Shown here in pieces: positions 33,752-46,061 of a DNA stretch of 64,000 nt; the stretch's first letter is position 1, and each line of letters opens with the position of its first letter. The position numbers and the translations under genes were made by a program. A model generated the notes under the pieces. That model did no database searches and had not been told where the DNA came from. It saw nothing but the letters and a program-made list of their open reading frames with translations. The stretch comes from Hygrocybe punicea (lineage: Eukaryota > Basidiomycota > Agaricomycetes > Agaricales > Hygrophoraceae): the NCBI GenBank assembly GCA_963556145.1, contig OY744465.1:6820001-6884000 (forward strand), written 5' to 3'.

Positions 33752-36476
33752 ATGACTCTTACATCCACTCTTACCCCAGATATGATGCCCCTTCTAGGCC
33801 AGAAGGGAGCACCATCAAAGTTCACAGGCAGCCATGAGGATATCAAAAGCTTCCTCAGGCACTACAACCAAGTTAGCAAAGCATATGGTCTCACAGATGC
33901 TGACAAATGTGATCGCATTGTGGACTATTGCTCTCGCAAGGTAGTCAAATTGATTGAAGCTCTGGATAGCTTCATGAGATCTGACTGGACCAAATTAGAA
34001 GCAGACTTCTTGAAGTACTATGATGCTGCTTATAAAGAAACACGTTACATCCTCAGAGATCTCTCAACTCTGACACGCCTTTGGAAACAAAAAGAGATCA
34101 AGACACTTACCAGATGGAAACGCTATGAACGTAAATTTGTTACCATCACAGGATGGCTTGAAGCCAAGAAGAAGATTTCCACAGATGAAAAAGCTGCATA
34201 CTTTTGGTCTGGAATCAACAAGCATTTACGTCATCACATTGAGCTCAGACTTAGCTCTGGCTCAACTCCTCTAGATGTAACCAAGCCATTCCCAATGGAC
34301 AAAGTCATCAAGGTTGCAGAAATCCTATTTGAACGCAATCGATTTGACATCAATCTGGCAGATTCTGATGATGAAATTCCTGATAGAGACAGGGATGATG
34401 ATTCAGATTCTTCCAGTGATGAATCATCAGATGATGAAAGTGATTCTGATTACAATGAAAGATACAAGAAGAAGAAGTTGGAAAAGAAGAAGAAGAGTCA
34501 CAGGTATAAAGTGGATTCTGAAGATGAAACCCCCAAGAAAGCTACCAAAAAGGATGTTGATAGGAAGGATACCTTCAAGAAAGGGGCAGAGAAGAAGACC
34601 AAATCTGTACAAGATGAGGTTGAAGCCCTAATCAAACAAATGGGAAACCTATCACTGGATGATCAGTGTTATGGACTAGCTTATTATAAGGCAATTAAGC
34701 TAGACCCAGATGTTGCCCATTGTGTCAAAGCACCCCTCCTACACCAACCAAGAACCCTTCCAAAGCCTCCTGGAATCCTTCAGAATCAAATACCTAGCAA
34801 AGCACCATTCACTGCAAACATTGGAGAACGTGAACCCATCACCTGTTTCGGTTGTGGTATAAAAGGACATGGACTCCAGATATGCCCCAAGATAAATGAA
34901 CTTATTCAGTCAGGAGCTCTCATTAGAGATCCCCTTGGGAAACTAGTCAAGAGTGATGGATCCAACATACGCCGCCGCATGGGTGAAACAATAATTCATG
35001 CTCTAGAATGGAACGCTTCAGAAGTATTACAGACCAACTTCTATGCTCTTCAAGACCCATTCTCTGACTACTATCAGTCAGATGCTGAAGAAGATATGGA
35101 TGCATTTTATACACCTGCCACTTATGTTGGACACAATGGTATAGAAGATGTTCAGATTATGGCTGCTGACAGAGGCCAGCACAAGATTACCTCTGTCAGA
35201 AAAGAAGCATTTGATGGAGTTTACCCACCTGCTAGACAGAGGAACAAGGACAAGGAAAACCTTAAACCAAGATCTACAGGCACTACTGCCAAACCTGCTT
35301 CAAAGCAGAATCTCAATCAGGAAAATGTTCCTGCACCAGCCAACATTCCTAAAGGAAATCCACCTACTCGCATTGAAGAAATTCGCCAAATGCAACCCAT
35401 TCCATTTGATATCAGAGTACCTAGGACTGTACAACCCCCAGTTGCCAATGGAGACATTGAAATGCAGGACATTACAAACAAGTCTCACACTTCTAAAGCA
35501 ACTCCTGACAAGTCAATTCCACATCCCAAGTTACCACTCAGGCAGTCAGAACTATCACCTAACATGGGAGATACTCAGGTTATCAACCAAATCCTTGATA
35601 CCCCAGTTACTCTTCAAGTTAGGGAAGTTCTAGCTTCATCCAGAGATTTATCAGATCAGCTTACAGAGATGCTGAAGAGAAAGAATCCCAAGGTCTCTGT
35701 AGTTGCAAGCACATATGCCCCAAGACAACATGGAATATTAATCAAGCTCAGAATGGAATGTGATAATTATCCTATCACTGCCATTATTGACACAGGATCT
35801 CAGCTCAATGTTGTTAACAAAGAAATTTGGAAAGCAAGAATACGCAGACCAGTTGATTTAGGAAAAGGTCTTACCATGAATGATGCTAATGGAGGAGTAG
35901 GAACCCTCAAAGGTCTGGTACCAAATGTCCCATTGACATGTGGAGGTGTTCTTACTTATGCAGATCTATTCATTGGTAAGTCTGTACCATTTGATTTACT
36001 TCTTGGAAGACCCTGGCAAAGGGGAAATTTTGTCACTATTGATGAACGGATTGAAGGAACATATCTAGTTTTTAAAGATGCCTCAGACTCTGGAGCCAAG
36101 TTTGAAATAATGGTCACGGCTGACCATTATCCTGCTCCTCAGAGACATGACCAGATTTTCACAATTACTGCATCTGAAAATAATTCTTCATGCAATAGTG
36201 CTACTCCTAGCACCAGTTCAGATTGCATACCACCCAGATTTAGGAGGTATCCCATTCCGGAACCCCTGGATTCAGCAGAATTATCTTCCAGTGAAGAAAG
36301 AATTTGTCAAAACCCAGAAGAGGATAACCTGGAATTTAATATGTCCTTGGAAGACATTCCAGATTTAATTAACTCTTATGGAGATATCATAGATTTGGAG
36401 ACACCCTGCAGAAGTGACCCTGAAATTGATAAACCCCCTAGGATATCTGATGGACAGGCTCATGAAGAAGCTCCAT
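33752..36476 (+). CDS. Gag-protease of G1 (frame resumes after the solo LTR)
   Basis: The frame opens at ATG 33752 and runs into the solo LTR at 36477, where a false end appears at 36571. The N-terminal Gag capsid-like part (FTGSHEDIKSFLRHYNQ, LTRWKRYERKF) is followed by an acidic Asp/Ser then Lys-rich linker, a zinc knuckle CFGCGIKGHGLQIC (CX2CX4HX4C), a long linker, and an aspartic protease with IIDTGSQLNVV (D-T-G) and FDLLLGRPW. Excising the solo LTR with one TCCAT copy joins EEAPL to SSEPESNSKGN and the frame continues at 38062. Confidence 0.9.
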
Positions 36477-38061
36477 TGTTACGGATCACTTCTGCAGCGG
36501 GCTCCGGCAACAATCAACTTAACAGGGGGGCGGTTTCCAGAGGGAAGAACAGCAGTTTCATTGGTAGATAACACTGCTACAAGGGGGGAGGTTCATGGTC
36601 TAAAGTCATTGCGAGCCGTGGGGGTTACCCAAGACAAGGGGGTCTGCCCCAAGAACCAGACTAAACGTAAAGAAAGGAAAAGAAGAAAAAGTCCGAACCA
36701 ACAACAAGAACAGTATATATAGTGACTGGTCTTGAGGGGAGGTAAATAGAAATACAACCATGAAGCCACAACATGTCCAACTCTACCATGTGTTCACCAT
36801 GAGGCGCACATGAGGCGCCCTCATGTCGATGTTCTCGCGATCCAACTGGAGGCCTGGGTGTCGTTGAGGATAGAAGAGGTCCGGATGACTCGGATGATTT
36901 GTCATCGGATCATGTGACATGCAGAATTGCCAATTCGGGGTCTACACTTGCTGTAACAGGCAAGTATGCAGTTTGGCCAGTGTGTTGCATGGTCGGGCCG
37001 AAGATGGGTATCGTCCAGTATAGGATTGGTGATGAGAGTGTTAGGATGGTGGGCTAGTCGAGGTCAGACATATGAACAGCATAAGCTGTACTGAATGACG
37101 ATGTCTGTGTCGATGACGTATCGAGGGGCGGTGTCTTGTCCTGTCTGTGGAACAATGCAGTCCACCTGATGTCGGTATTCGTCCAAGAAAGGGTATTGTT
37201 GTAAGCGAGTGTGGGAGGTATCAAGGTTATGGATGAAAAAGGATAAATGAATGTGGGTGAAGGTTTCGAGTCATGGCATGAGTGACAAGCTGTGGGAACA
37301 AGTCGTCGGGTACTGCATTGAAGCGGTGTCATGCGAACAATATATGATAGGGGTTGGTTCACTGTTTGGGAAGTCGTATGGTCTGTGGTCGAAATCCAAA
37401 AGAATGTGCTTCGGCGATGGTCGGATTAGAGAGAACAGTGAGATGTCTCGTGATCGGGGATTGATCAGAGTTCGCATGCAGGTGAGGAATGTCGTCGGAA
37501 CGTCAGGGAGGATAATGGTAGGCACAGGGTATGAATATGGAAACCAAATATCCGAGAATGGCAATTGTCAATTACATGTCGATATATTGTCGAGGTGGAA
37601 GTCGGAAGTATCGATGGCAGAAGGGTTTCGGTACCGATGCCAAAGATACATCATAACAAGGTAAAAACCAATCAGGAAGGTGATGGCGATGCTGCCAATG
37701 ATGATTACGGTAATTAGCTGTGTTGGGAGTACAGCCATTGTAAATCGGTTTGTCGTGGGATGAAGTCAACAATATGTCAGGGCGAGGGAAAAGACAATAG
37801 CAATGATGTCCGTCGGCAAGGAGACTATTCGGGTACAGCAAGGTCACGTGGGATATGTCCATGGTCGGTCTGGATTGTTCGAGAAGAAGGGAAAGAAGAG
37901 AACAAGAACAAGAAAATACAAGGATGTCCAAAAGAAGAAACAATGACATTGAAAAGAAGACAAAGGACAAAATGAAATGAAAAAGGAAGGTGTGATAAAG
38001 TGGAATCGTCATGGTGGGTAACGGAGTTGGAATCGGAGTTGCGGAGTTGAAAAACGTAACA
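36477..38061 (-). mobile_element. Solo LTR (1585 bp) of the G2/G3 family, nested in G1
   Basis: Ends TGTTACGGATC... and ...AAAACGTAACA match the LTRs of G2 and G3; orientation is minus. TCCAT flanks both sides (36472-36476 and 38062-38066), a perfect 5-bp target duplication. Its middle is longer than in G2 (564 bp) or G3 (914 bp). It splits the G1 polyprotein; removing it with one TCCAT restores the frame. A solo LTR arises by LTR-LTR recombination. Confidence 0.92.
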
Positions 38062-38701
38062 TCCATTGTCCTCAGAACCAGAATCAAATTCCAAAGGAAA
38101 TTATTCTTATAAGGATATAGTGGAATTAGTTTTGGAGAACAATGGACAACAAGCAGATAAAAGTGCAGGTCCAGAGGAGACTACCACAGAACCCTCTGGC
38201 ATGCAGAGGAACCCCCCCCAATTTTTAATCAATGAAATTCCACTTCCTCGTGCTGTAGATTGGATCCACACTGAGTGGAACCCAAATGCGGCCCAGATGA
38301 TCATTGCTGCACTCGGCGATCAAATAGAAGACCGACCCCAATCAGCCCGTTTCCTTTTCGCATCGCCTCTCGGATATCGACTCCCTCCCAAGCGGGATCG
38401 CTTTGGGACTCCATTCGAACATGGGGTCCTCTTAAATACGACGCTGGCCGCCATGGATTCGTCCGGTGCCCCTCCTTCGTTAAGGATGGGGCACCTCGTT
38501 TTTCAATTTTATCCTGTATCACCACCCCCTTCGTATTCCACGTCGGACGACTCTACATCGGAATCTACGCTACATCTATCACCTTTATCATCTATGTTTG
38601 ATCCACGTCCATTATTTCCACCGCTCTTTCCAGTCCACACGTCTGCCACGTCACCATCATCACCACCCCCTTGTCCCTCATCACGTACTCTTTCATCTCG
38701 C
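38062..38701 (+). pseudogene. G1 polyprotein segment between two nested insertions
   Basis: Open continuation of the Gag-protease frame: YKDIVELVLENNGQQ, then FLINEIPLPRAVDWIHTEWN and a Ser/Pro-rich tail. It runs into the TRIM-like LTR at 38702, which adds a short false C-terminus. No domain recognised; it belongs to the linker between protease and RT. Confidence 0.7.
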
Positions 38702-39062
38702 TGTAGAGACATCTATATCTCTGGGTACGTATTCACTCATTTTACTATATTCTCTATTTGTTCTATTATTTGTATGTAGTGGCTGTTGTAAATAGTCACA
38801 AACAAGTTGAGTTTTGGGTTTTGACCCCAGGGACAACGATCTCGCACACCCCGAATCCGCGCCTACCCAGGCCGCGTTCACCACATCTGGAGCCCACCGC
38901 GAGGACTGTCAAGCTCTTCTTCACTTATCTCTCTTTGACTTTGCCATTTTGGCACCTTTCCCTCTTTCTGGCAGCAACAGCGCCCCATAGTCAACAGCGC
39001 CCTGTATTCGGCAGCATTTCAAGCACCTCCAGTCTCCCACCAGCTCTTAAGGCCCATTTCTG

Positions 39063-40781
39063 ATGTTTTTGACACCTCCGTATGGTTATTTCGTACCAGT
39101 CGCGCCTCCAGGGCTGCAGCACTCGGCCTTTTGGCCTTTTTGTCACAGCGTCATGGCCACGTCACACGGTGTTCAACATGCCCACCCCTTCGCATTTCCA
39201 TTTATTTACACTAGTCCTGCCCCCCACATGCGTTTAAACACCACCAACGGACTCGGAAGACGACCCCCCACAGATCCCGCTCGAAAAACCGCACCCGGAA
39301 AGCCCCAGAACGGCCGCAACGAACCCGTCCAACATGGAGCGCGTCTCGCGCAGGAAACGAGTAACGGAGACCCGGTAGTCGAAGGAAAGCACGCGCATTG
39401 CAACGGCTGTTGCATGTGCAGTCCCAGGTACGCCCCTCCTCGCTGTTTCCGCGGTTCCCGTGCAGGAAAACGCGTCCGCGCGTGCCAACGCAACGTTAAC
39501 ACGCGTATCGACGCGTCCCCCCTCGTTTCCGGCTCAAATGGCCCCCCGTTTGCACCCACGGACACGCTGTCGTCCCCAGAGAGGAACCGTGATGCGCCGC
39601 CACCGTCTGCGCCCTCGCCAGCCTCAGGACGACCCGCCCACGCGCCCCAACGCGTCGAAAACACGCGTATCGACACAACCACCTCCGTTTCGCCCTCGTT
39701 TCGCCCGCCGTCACCGTCTACGCCCTCGCTGTCGTCCCAAGAGGCCAGCCGTGACATGCCCCCACCGTTTGAGCCCGCGTCGTCCCCAGGAATCCGCGCT
39801 AGCGCCCCGCAGACGCCGTTTTCAACATCGGCCCCCGTTTCTGCCCCCATTCCACTCCCATTTCGCCTGCCGTCAGCGTCTACGCCCTCTCCGTCGTCCC
39901 CGGATGCAAGCCACGACGTACACCCGTCGTTTGAACGCGCACCATCCCCAGGAAAACGCCTCCGCGCACGCCCAAGGCCGATTTCCACGCGTCCCGGCGC
40001 GTCTGCCTCCATTTCACCCCCGTTTCGCCCCGCGTTCGCGTCCACGGCCTCGACGTCGTCCCTAGAGGCGAACCGTTACACGCCCCCGCCGTCTGACCCC
40101 GTGCCGTCGCCAGAAAAATGCGTCCGCGCGCATATTGACACATCCGTCCCCGTTCCGCTCTCGTTTCGACCCCCGGCAGCCGCGTACCACCGACAGGACC
40201 CCCATATCGCCCTCCGTGACACCGTACAAGCCGCCCCCGCCGCGTTTGAGCCTCCAACGCCGTCCCACATCGCCCCACCATTGGCCCCTGCATTCCATCA
40301 TCCAGGACCAACAACGGACCCACGGACCAGCCCCTACGCCCACGTTCACGCCCCAGAGCCTCTGTATGGCCCCCTCCCATCCCAAACGAGTCCGCCCCCC
40401 TCCTTCTTTGATGCCCCCAACACACCATGTCACCTGCCACCCCAGTCAACCCCGCATGCACACGATCCACCCCATGGAGCCTCGCAGGCCCATTTGGTAG
40501 CCCATACCACGACCCCACGCTTGACCCCGTCTTGCTACGCCCATGCACTGCCGCTCCATGACTTTGTACCCACTACACCCTTGTCGTTATCCCCAGAAGC
40601 AGGCCAGGGCATGTTGCCAACATCCACGTTTGCCACTGACGACATACCTGCTTCGACTTTGCTTGCGCTCGAGTCAGCATTGTTATCCCTCAAGGCCCTC
40701 AAGGTTCTGGAGCAAAAGTTGGTAAAGTTGGTGGATTGGTTGGAGAAGTTGGAAGACTTTGTGTTGGAAGATTCCTGTTGA
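39063..40781 (+). CDS. 572-codon Pro/Ser-rich ORF of the TRIM-like element
   Basis: From ATG 39063 to TGA 40781, filling nearly all of the element's interior. The N-terminal ~145 residues include a Cys/His cluster (HAHCNGCCMCS). Residues 146-361 are four 54-residue repeats (N-T-R-I-D ... P-P-F ... S-P-G pattern). A long Pro/His-rich stretch follows, and the last ~40 residues form a probable coiled coil (LLALESALLSLKALKVLEQK onwards). No known family. Other frames are also partly open in this GC-rich DNA, so openness alone is weak proof; the length, clean start and stop inside the LTRs and the coiled-coil end favour a real product. Confidence 0.5.
   Translation: MFLTPPYGYFVPVAPPGLQHSAFWPFCHSVMATSHGVQHAHPFAFPFIYTSPAPHMRLNTTNGLGRRPPTDPARKTAPGKPQNGRNEPVQHGARLAQETSNGDPVVEGKHAHCNGCCMCSPRYAPPRCFRGSRAGKRVRACQRNVNTRIDASPLVSGSNGPPFAPTDTLSSPERNRDAPPPSAPSPASGRPAHAPQRVENTRIDTTTSVSPSFRPPSPSTPSLSSQEASRDMPPPFEPASSPGIRASAPQTPFSTSAPVSAPIPLPFRLPSASTPSPSSPDASHDVHPSFERAPSPGKRLRARPRPISTRPGASASISPPFRPAFASTASTSSLEANRYTPPPSDPVPSPEKCVRAHIDTSVPVPLSFRPPAAAYHRQDPHIALRDTVQAAPAAFEPPTPSHIAPPLAPAFHHPGPTTDPRTSPYAHVHAPEPLYGPLPSQTSPPPSFFDAPNTPCHLPPQSTPHAHDPPHGASQAHLVAHTTTPRLTPSCYAHALPLHDFVPTTPLSLSPEAGQGMLPTSTFATDDIPASTLLALESALLSLKALKVLEQKLVKLVDWLEKLEDFVLEDSC
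39498..40145. repeat. Four 162-bp tandem repeats in the TRIM-like ORF
   Basis: Diverged units of exactly 54 codons each, in frame with the ORF; the spacing is kept although the sequences differ, as expected if the reading frame constrained them or the repeat is simply young. Confidence 0.8.
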
Positions 40782-40889
40782 GTTGATTGGATTTCTGTTT
40801 TTGTTTTGTTTTGTTTGTTTTGTTTTCAGTATTGTCCCTTCCCTCCCTCCCTTTTTCTTTTTCCTATTTCTTCCTCCCTTGCCTTATGT

Positions 40890-40907
40890 GAGACTGGGGA
40901 CAGTCTC
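40890..40907 (+). other. GNRA-type hairpin before the 3' LTR of the TRIM-like element
   Basis: GAGACTG-GGGA-CAGTCTC forms a 7-bp stem with a GGGA loop 20 bases before the LTR. It corresponds to CAACTG-GGGA-CAGTTG in G1 (47111-47126) with two compensated base pairs. Confidence 0.75.
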
Positions 40908-41110
40908 TATTTGTGTCCCTACTGGATGTAGAGACATCTATATCTCTGGGTACGTATTCACTCATTTTACTATATTCTCTATTTGTTCTATTATTTGTAT
41001 GTAGTGGCTGTTGTAAATAGTCACAAACAAGAAGAGTTTTGGGTTTTGACCCCAGTGACAACGATCTCGCACACCCCGAATCCGCGCCTACCCAGGCCGC
41101 GTTCACCACA

Positions 41111-43346
41111 TCGCGCATCAACACCGGCCATCAACGACCGTATCGATGGCGACGACCAGAGCGAGTACACAGACGACGAATGGAACTGCGACAATTCCAT
41201 TGAAGGATGGGAGTGGGACGGAGACGCCGTGAGTAGCTATACCAATACTCTCAGAGAATGTTCACCACCCCCTCGCAAGATGAATCAATCAGACTCGGAT
41301 GACGAACGATTCGCCCCGGCGGCGAACGTCGCCATCGCTGAGGCCCCATTGGCCGCTTTATTCACCATTCAATCTGCTACAGGACCGTTTTTAAGCCCTC
41401 CCTCAAATAATCCCCCCAGTCACGAACAACCGGCATCATATGTCGGTACCCACCTCGAGCAACCCCCTGAAGCTGCCCTCGTGCATAACCTCGTCGCACA
41501 AATAGTGCCGTCCATCAACATGGACCTCCCCGACTTTGACAATGACTTACGCGATTACACCACGGCCGAATCGCGATCACACGCGATATCAGTACGTATG
41601 GTTCATGACCCATCTACAGCTCTCGTTAATAATGATATGGAGGCACAGGAGCTACCCGCCCCCTCGCGCTTCCTCGCGACATTGAATATCCGTATCACAC
41701 GTCACCCCATTTCCGCAGTACGCGATAATCCCTCCACGCCGCCTAGCCTCATCTATCCTGAACAGGAACCACCCCCGAAACCCCTCCTCAACGGACCTTG
41801 GTTCCCTCAAGACCTCCACTCCCCACTTCAATCACCCCCTCCTTCTCCTTCCCCATCTTTCTTTCGAAATCCCTATGCCACCCCTTCACCCATAGTGTCA
41901 CCCATGTATTCTCCAGTATTAAATCCTATTAGTCCAGATTGTGACCCCTTTGAAGAATCCCCTTCTACTGTTTATGAAGTCCACCCCAATGCTGATCCTA
42001 GTGATCCAGCCAATGTAAATTATCTGGAATACCTTGTACACCCATCTTCCTCTACCAATGATGACAGCTCTTCCTTGTACATGGATCAGGAAGACTCAGC
42101 TGAAGAAGACAGTGTCTCCTCAGACACACCCCTCATTCCCAAAATTCAGACTCTTAGGCCACCCATACCTTGTCCAAATTTAGAGGAGAGTGGAGACAGT
42201 GACAATAGAATTCAAGGACACCCACCCAGCAGGACCTGGATCAGTCCTGAATCTATTTTTGGATCTTCAGATGAAGAATTTTCAGATTCTTCAGACTCTT
42301 CAGATTGTTCAATGGACCTGGAGACAGACTCAGAAGATGAATTGGATATGTTTAGATGGGAGGATGAAGTGAAGGACCATCCAACAATCAGCCCTAATTC
42401 AGGATCAAGTTCTCATTGTGACCCACCTCTCCCAGTTGTATCCACAACTGATGTGGACATCCTCAAAGCTAGTTCATTAAATCCAATGGCCAAGCCATTC
42501 ATTCCATCATCATCTATTCACATTTCAGATGATCCCTGGCCCCCTCCAGAAGGACCAGAGATTACCTCATTGTCTGATGAAGATACACAGATTCCTTTTG
42601 ACAAGGCAAAGTCTTTACATGCCTTGGAGACCAATATTCCTCAAGAGAATAATCCCAGATTATTATCCCCTATCCCTCTGGAAACCATCCCTGCTCTTAG
42701 GTCTAATTTCCCAGAGACCAATCTTCTCTGTCAATTGGAAGCTGAAGTACCCCTTCAATCTTCATCCACCCCTATTCAAGTATTCACTATTACCACTTCA
42801 GATCAAGGCCACTCACAACCTCATGATCATCCACAACCTCGTGACTTAGCTGCAGCACAGATCCTTGCAGCTGAGCCAGACTTCCATACTACTCAGGATG
42901 TTCATTTGGGAATTCTTAGTGCAATTCGTGGTGCCATTGTAGAAGGAATTCGTCGTATTGGAGCAAGACTTGCTACTCAAGCTTGGAAGTTTCGCATTGA
43001 CCAGAGACCTGTCAATGATCCAGTTCATCTCTACTTCTATCGTCAATGCTATCTGTTTCGTTTTCTGGACAGAGAAAACAAACTACCTCCTCCATCCAAC
43101 CCTACTTCTCACAACAAGCCTATTCATTTTCTGGAATCCAATCCTCTTCTCACTCATGAAGAGATTGAATTTCTTCGAAATGCTTCCATGGTATTTCGTT
43201 CCAATCGCAGATTTCTACTTGCAGATGCAATTAATGCTGTCCTGGACATGCGCTTTTGTCGCTCTGATACCATCAATGCTCTCTTTGATGAAGGATACTT
43301 TGACCCACCGGATTTCAGCAAATCCCATCATAGGCCTTCTCAATAA
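41111..43346 (+). CDS. G1 polyprotein linker, acidic and Pro-rich
   Basis: Continues the frame interrupted by the TRIM-like element and stops at TAA 43344-43346. Mostly Pro/Ser/Asp-rich. A structured C-terminal part (LGILSAIRGAIVEGIRRIGA, then FYRQCYLFRFLDREN and FLLADAINAVLDMRFCRSD) is common to neither Gag nor RT as I know them. The following RT is in another frame, so either a stop/frameshift is bypassed or an intron ending TTCTTGCAG at about 43563 is used. Confidence 0.6.
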
Positions 43347-43563
43347 AGGACAGCATCCAATTTGGACAAGTCTGTTTTGTATAATTGAACCAATGATTTT
43401 ATTTTATATGCTGCTATTTCTATTGATGTACAGAATTTGCTTCTCCTTTACAGAATTGCTGTTATGCCTTTTTCTCACTATAGTTGAACACTTACCCCTA
43501 ATCTCCATAATCTCCAGAATTGTTGTGTTTTATTTATGCTTTCTTTTAAATTTTTTCTTGCAG

Positions 43564-44919
43564 GACAATACCTTGCAAAGTACCATTACTAGTCCAGAGG
43601 ATTCAAGTACTGTACAAGCCACTGCAGTCAATGAAGAACAACTCTTTGTTCTGTATGCCACTGTGCATCACCAAGAAGAATCAGATAATCCTACTCCTAA
43701 TCATTCAGTCAAGAACACCATGATCCACATAGAAGATAAATCAGACTCTGAAAATGAAAATTCTGAAGAGGCAGATGCTATGCCTTTTCTTCTAGAAATT
43801 TCAGATTCAGAGGATGATGAAGAAGAAGAAGCAGATTATTATTATACCATTGGAGGAAGAGAAGAGACCTTACCATACAGTGAGGATGACATCCTCATTG
43901 TCCCTTCTCAAGACTATAATGTTGAAGGATATCCAAATGTGCTATCAGCTTACAAGAGAGTTGATCAGAAAGTGCATCCAGTGCAAGGAACATTCCCAGA
44001 GACTGCTAGAGTCACAAGGCAGTTTCCCCATGACCCCCTTGCCAATCTCCCTCAATTGCCAACACACCCTCCAACATTCACCCCTACCCAGAAACTCTCA
44101 TTGGAACATTTAGAGTTTTTCAATATCAATCATACAGGATTTTTATGGCCAGAAGAAGAGAAATTATTCGCTCATGTGATGTTCCTCAATCAAGAATCTA
44201 TTGCATTTGAAGACAAAGAGAGAGGAACACTCAAGGATTCATATTTCTCCCCATATATCATGCCAGTAATCCCACATACCCCATGGGTATATCGGAACAT
44301 CCCTATCCCCCCAGGAATTAGAGAAAAAGTCATTGAAGTCCTCAAGCTCAAGGTTGAAGCCAATGTATATGAAGCCAGTCAATCTTCATATAGATCCAGG
44401 TGGTTTTGTGTGTTGAAGAAAGATGGAAAGCTTCGAATTGTCCATGACCTGCAGCCTCTGAACAAAGTCACTATCAGAGATGCTGGACTTTTACCCATTA
44501 TTGATGACTTTGTGGAGCCATTTGCTGGAAGGCAATGCTACACAGTGTTTGATTTAATGTGGGGATTTGATGCTAGGAAAGTCCATCCAGATTCACGCGA
44601 TATGACTGCATTTTGGTCACCCCTTGGATTACTTCGCCTTACATCACTGCCCACTGGATTCACCAATTCACCTGCTGAATTCCAGAGATGCATGACTTTT
44701 GTTCTTCAAGATGAAATGCCTGAGATAGCCAATATCTTTATTGATGATTGCTCTATCAAAGGACCAGTTTCAAATTACCTGGACACAGAAGGAAAACTAG
44801 AAGTGCTCACAGACAACCCAGGAATCAGGAGATTCATCTGGGAACATGCTTGTGATGTACATCGCATAATGCACAGAATTAAACGTGCTGGAGCTACTTT
44901 TTCAGCCAAGAAGACATAG
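43564..44919 (+). pseudogene. Reverse transcriptase of G1, truncated after the palm
   Basis: After an acidic leader the RT begins near PGIREKVIEVLKLKVEANVY; SRWFCVLKKDGKLRIVHDLQ, FDLMWGFDARKVHP, LPTGFTNSPAEFQR and the catalytic FIDD follow. It ends abruptly at A-T-F-S-A-K-K-T, where intact gypsy polyproteins continue into the connection domain, RNase H and integrase. Sequence directly after the TAG is integrase C-terminus in another frame, showing an internal deletion. Confidence 0.9.
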
Positions 44920-45461
44920 ACAAAGCAGCTACCACATTGGAACAAGCACGTTTCAGATCAAAATTGCAATTTGAACGCAGATTTCATAAACGCCTGCAGA
45001 AATGCAATTACGAATCAGGAGAATTAGTTTTAATTCGGAACAGTAGACTGGAGTCTACTGTAGGAAAATTCAAGACTGAACCACATTATCTTGGACCCTT
45101 TGAAGTTGTTCAGAGAACTCCCAAAGGGAACTACATATTGAAAGAACTAGATGGAACCAAACATGCTGAATGTTACGCTGCGTTCAGAATCTTACCATAT
45201 ATTTCTTGGAATCACCCATTCCTTCTAGACCCGATTGATCCAGAAGATTCAGATAATCCCATGGATTCAAGCTCAGACCATGATTCCCCTAGCGAACCCG
45301 ATTCCATTCATTCGGATAAAAAAAAATACATCACACCAGTATTAATGGAAGAAATAAAATACGATATCGCGCCATGCTTAGTCCAAGAAATAATGAAGAA
45401 ATGTGTATGGAAAGGAGATGTAAAAAGAGACAGACAAACAGTGACCCCACCCAGATCCTAG
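44920..45461 (+). pseudogene. Integrase C-terminal remnant of G1
   Basis: Reads ARFRSKLQFERRFHKRLQ, GELVLIRNSRLE, FKTEPHYLGPFEVV and GNYILKELDGT, the SH3-like C-terminal integrase domain of gypsy elements, then a Ser/Asp/Pro tail. The zinc and DDE domains are absent, so the deletion fuses the RT thumb region to the integrase tail. Confidence 0.85.
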
Positions 45462-46061
45462 AAGCCAATCCCAGATATTCCACCCCTGCTACACGCCCAG
45501 AGACCAGTGTACTGCTCTATGGAAGGACATCCCCCAATCCCACCTCCCATCGTTTGCCGGAAATGAACGTACAATCGTTGAAGCTCGGAATTAGAAAAAT
45601 AACGCAAGACTAGGCCAAGAAATAGTTAATGACAAGAAAAGCGTTTACAAAAGAACGACTCACCACCCTTTTTCGAAAAGGCCGTTGTTTTTTTTTAGAA
45701 GAATAAAGAATTGGGGCAAGCAGAATTCATAGCCGTGGATAGTTACAATTCCCTGGCAGCAGAATAGCAGGAGAAAAGGAGCTGGCGCTCGAACGCGCAG
45801 GACAAAGCTGAGGAAAAAGGGGAACGCAAACGTCAGTCTAATATACGCTCCTACCCATCAAACACATGGCACACATGTGCTCAGCAACCATATGACCAGA
45901 AGCCTGGACCGAAATGTGGCGCATCACACATCAGACCCTTAGAATTCCCAAACTGGAAATTTGTTACCAATTGACAAATCGGGACACATCAATCATTTAC
46001 TTAATGTAGACTATGTTGCCGCAGGCACGCAACTAGCCTAAATCAGAACCATTGGACCAAT
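45462..46061. other. G1 non-coding stretch
   Basis: Between the integrase remnant and the extra ORF. No motif recognised. Confidence 0.5.

Larger units (their letters stand above)
38702..41110 (+). mobile_element. TRIM-like non-autonomous LTR element with a long ORF, nested in G1
   Basis: Direct 184-bp LTRs at 38702-38885 and 40927-41110 (TGTAGAGACATC...GTTCACCACA) differ at three positions by eye. TCGC flanks both ends (38698-38701 and 41111-41114), and excision restores the host frame (S-S-R-A-S-T-P). The PBS (38888-38904) is identical to that of G1, and a hairpin before the 3' LTR (40890-40907) matches one in G1. It encodes no RT, integrase or protease, only a 572-codon Pro/Ser-rich ORF. 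It is GC-richer than its host element. Confidence 0.9.

Noticed and set aside
39206..40045. 279-codon minus-strand and +1-frame ORFs in the TRIM-like element
   Set aside because: Shadows of the GC-rich 162-bp repeats; the plus-strand 572-codon frame covers the whole interior with a clean start and stop.
43347..43563. Transmembrane-rich reading leading into the G1 reverse transcriptase
   Set aside because: The hydrophobic residues come from AT-rich DNA that looks like an intron ending TTCTTGCAG; no upstream donor in the right phase was found, so neither a membrane domain nor a firm intron is claimed.
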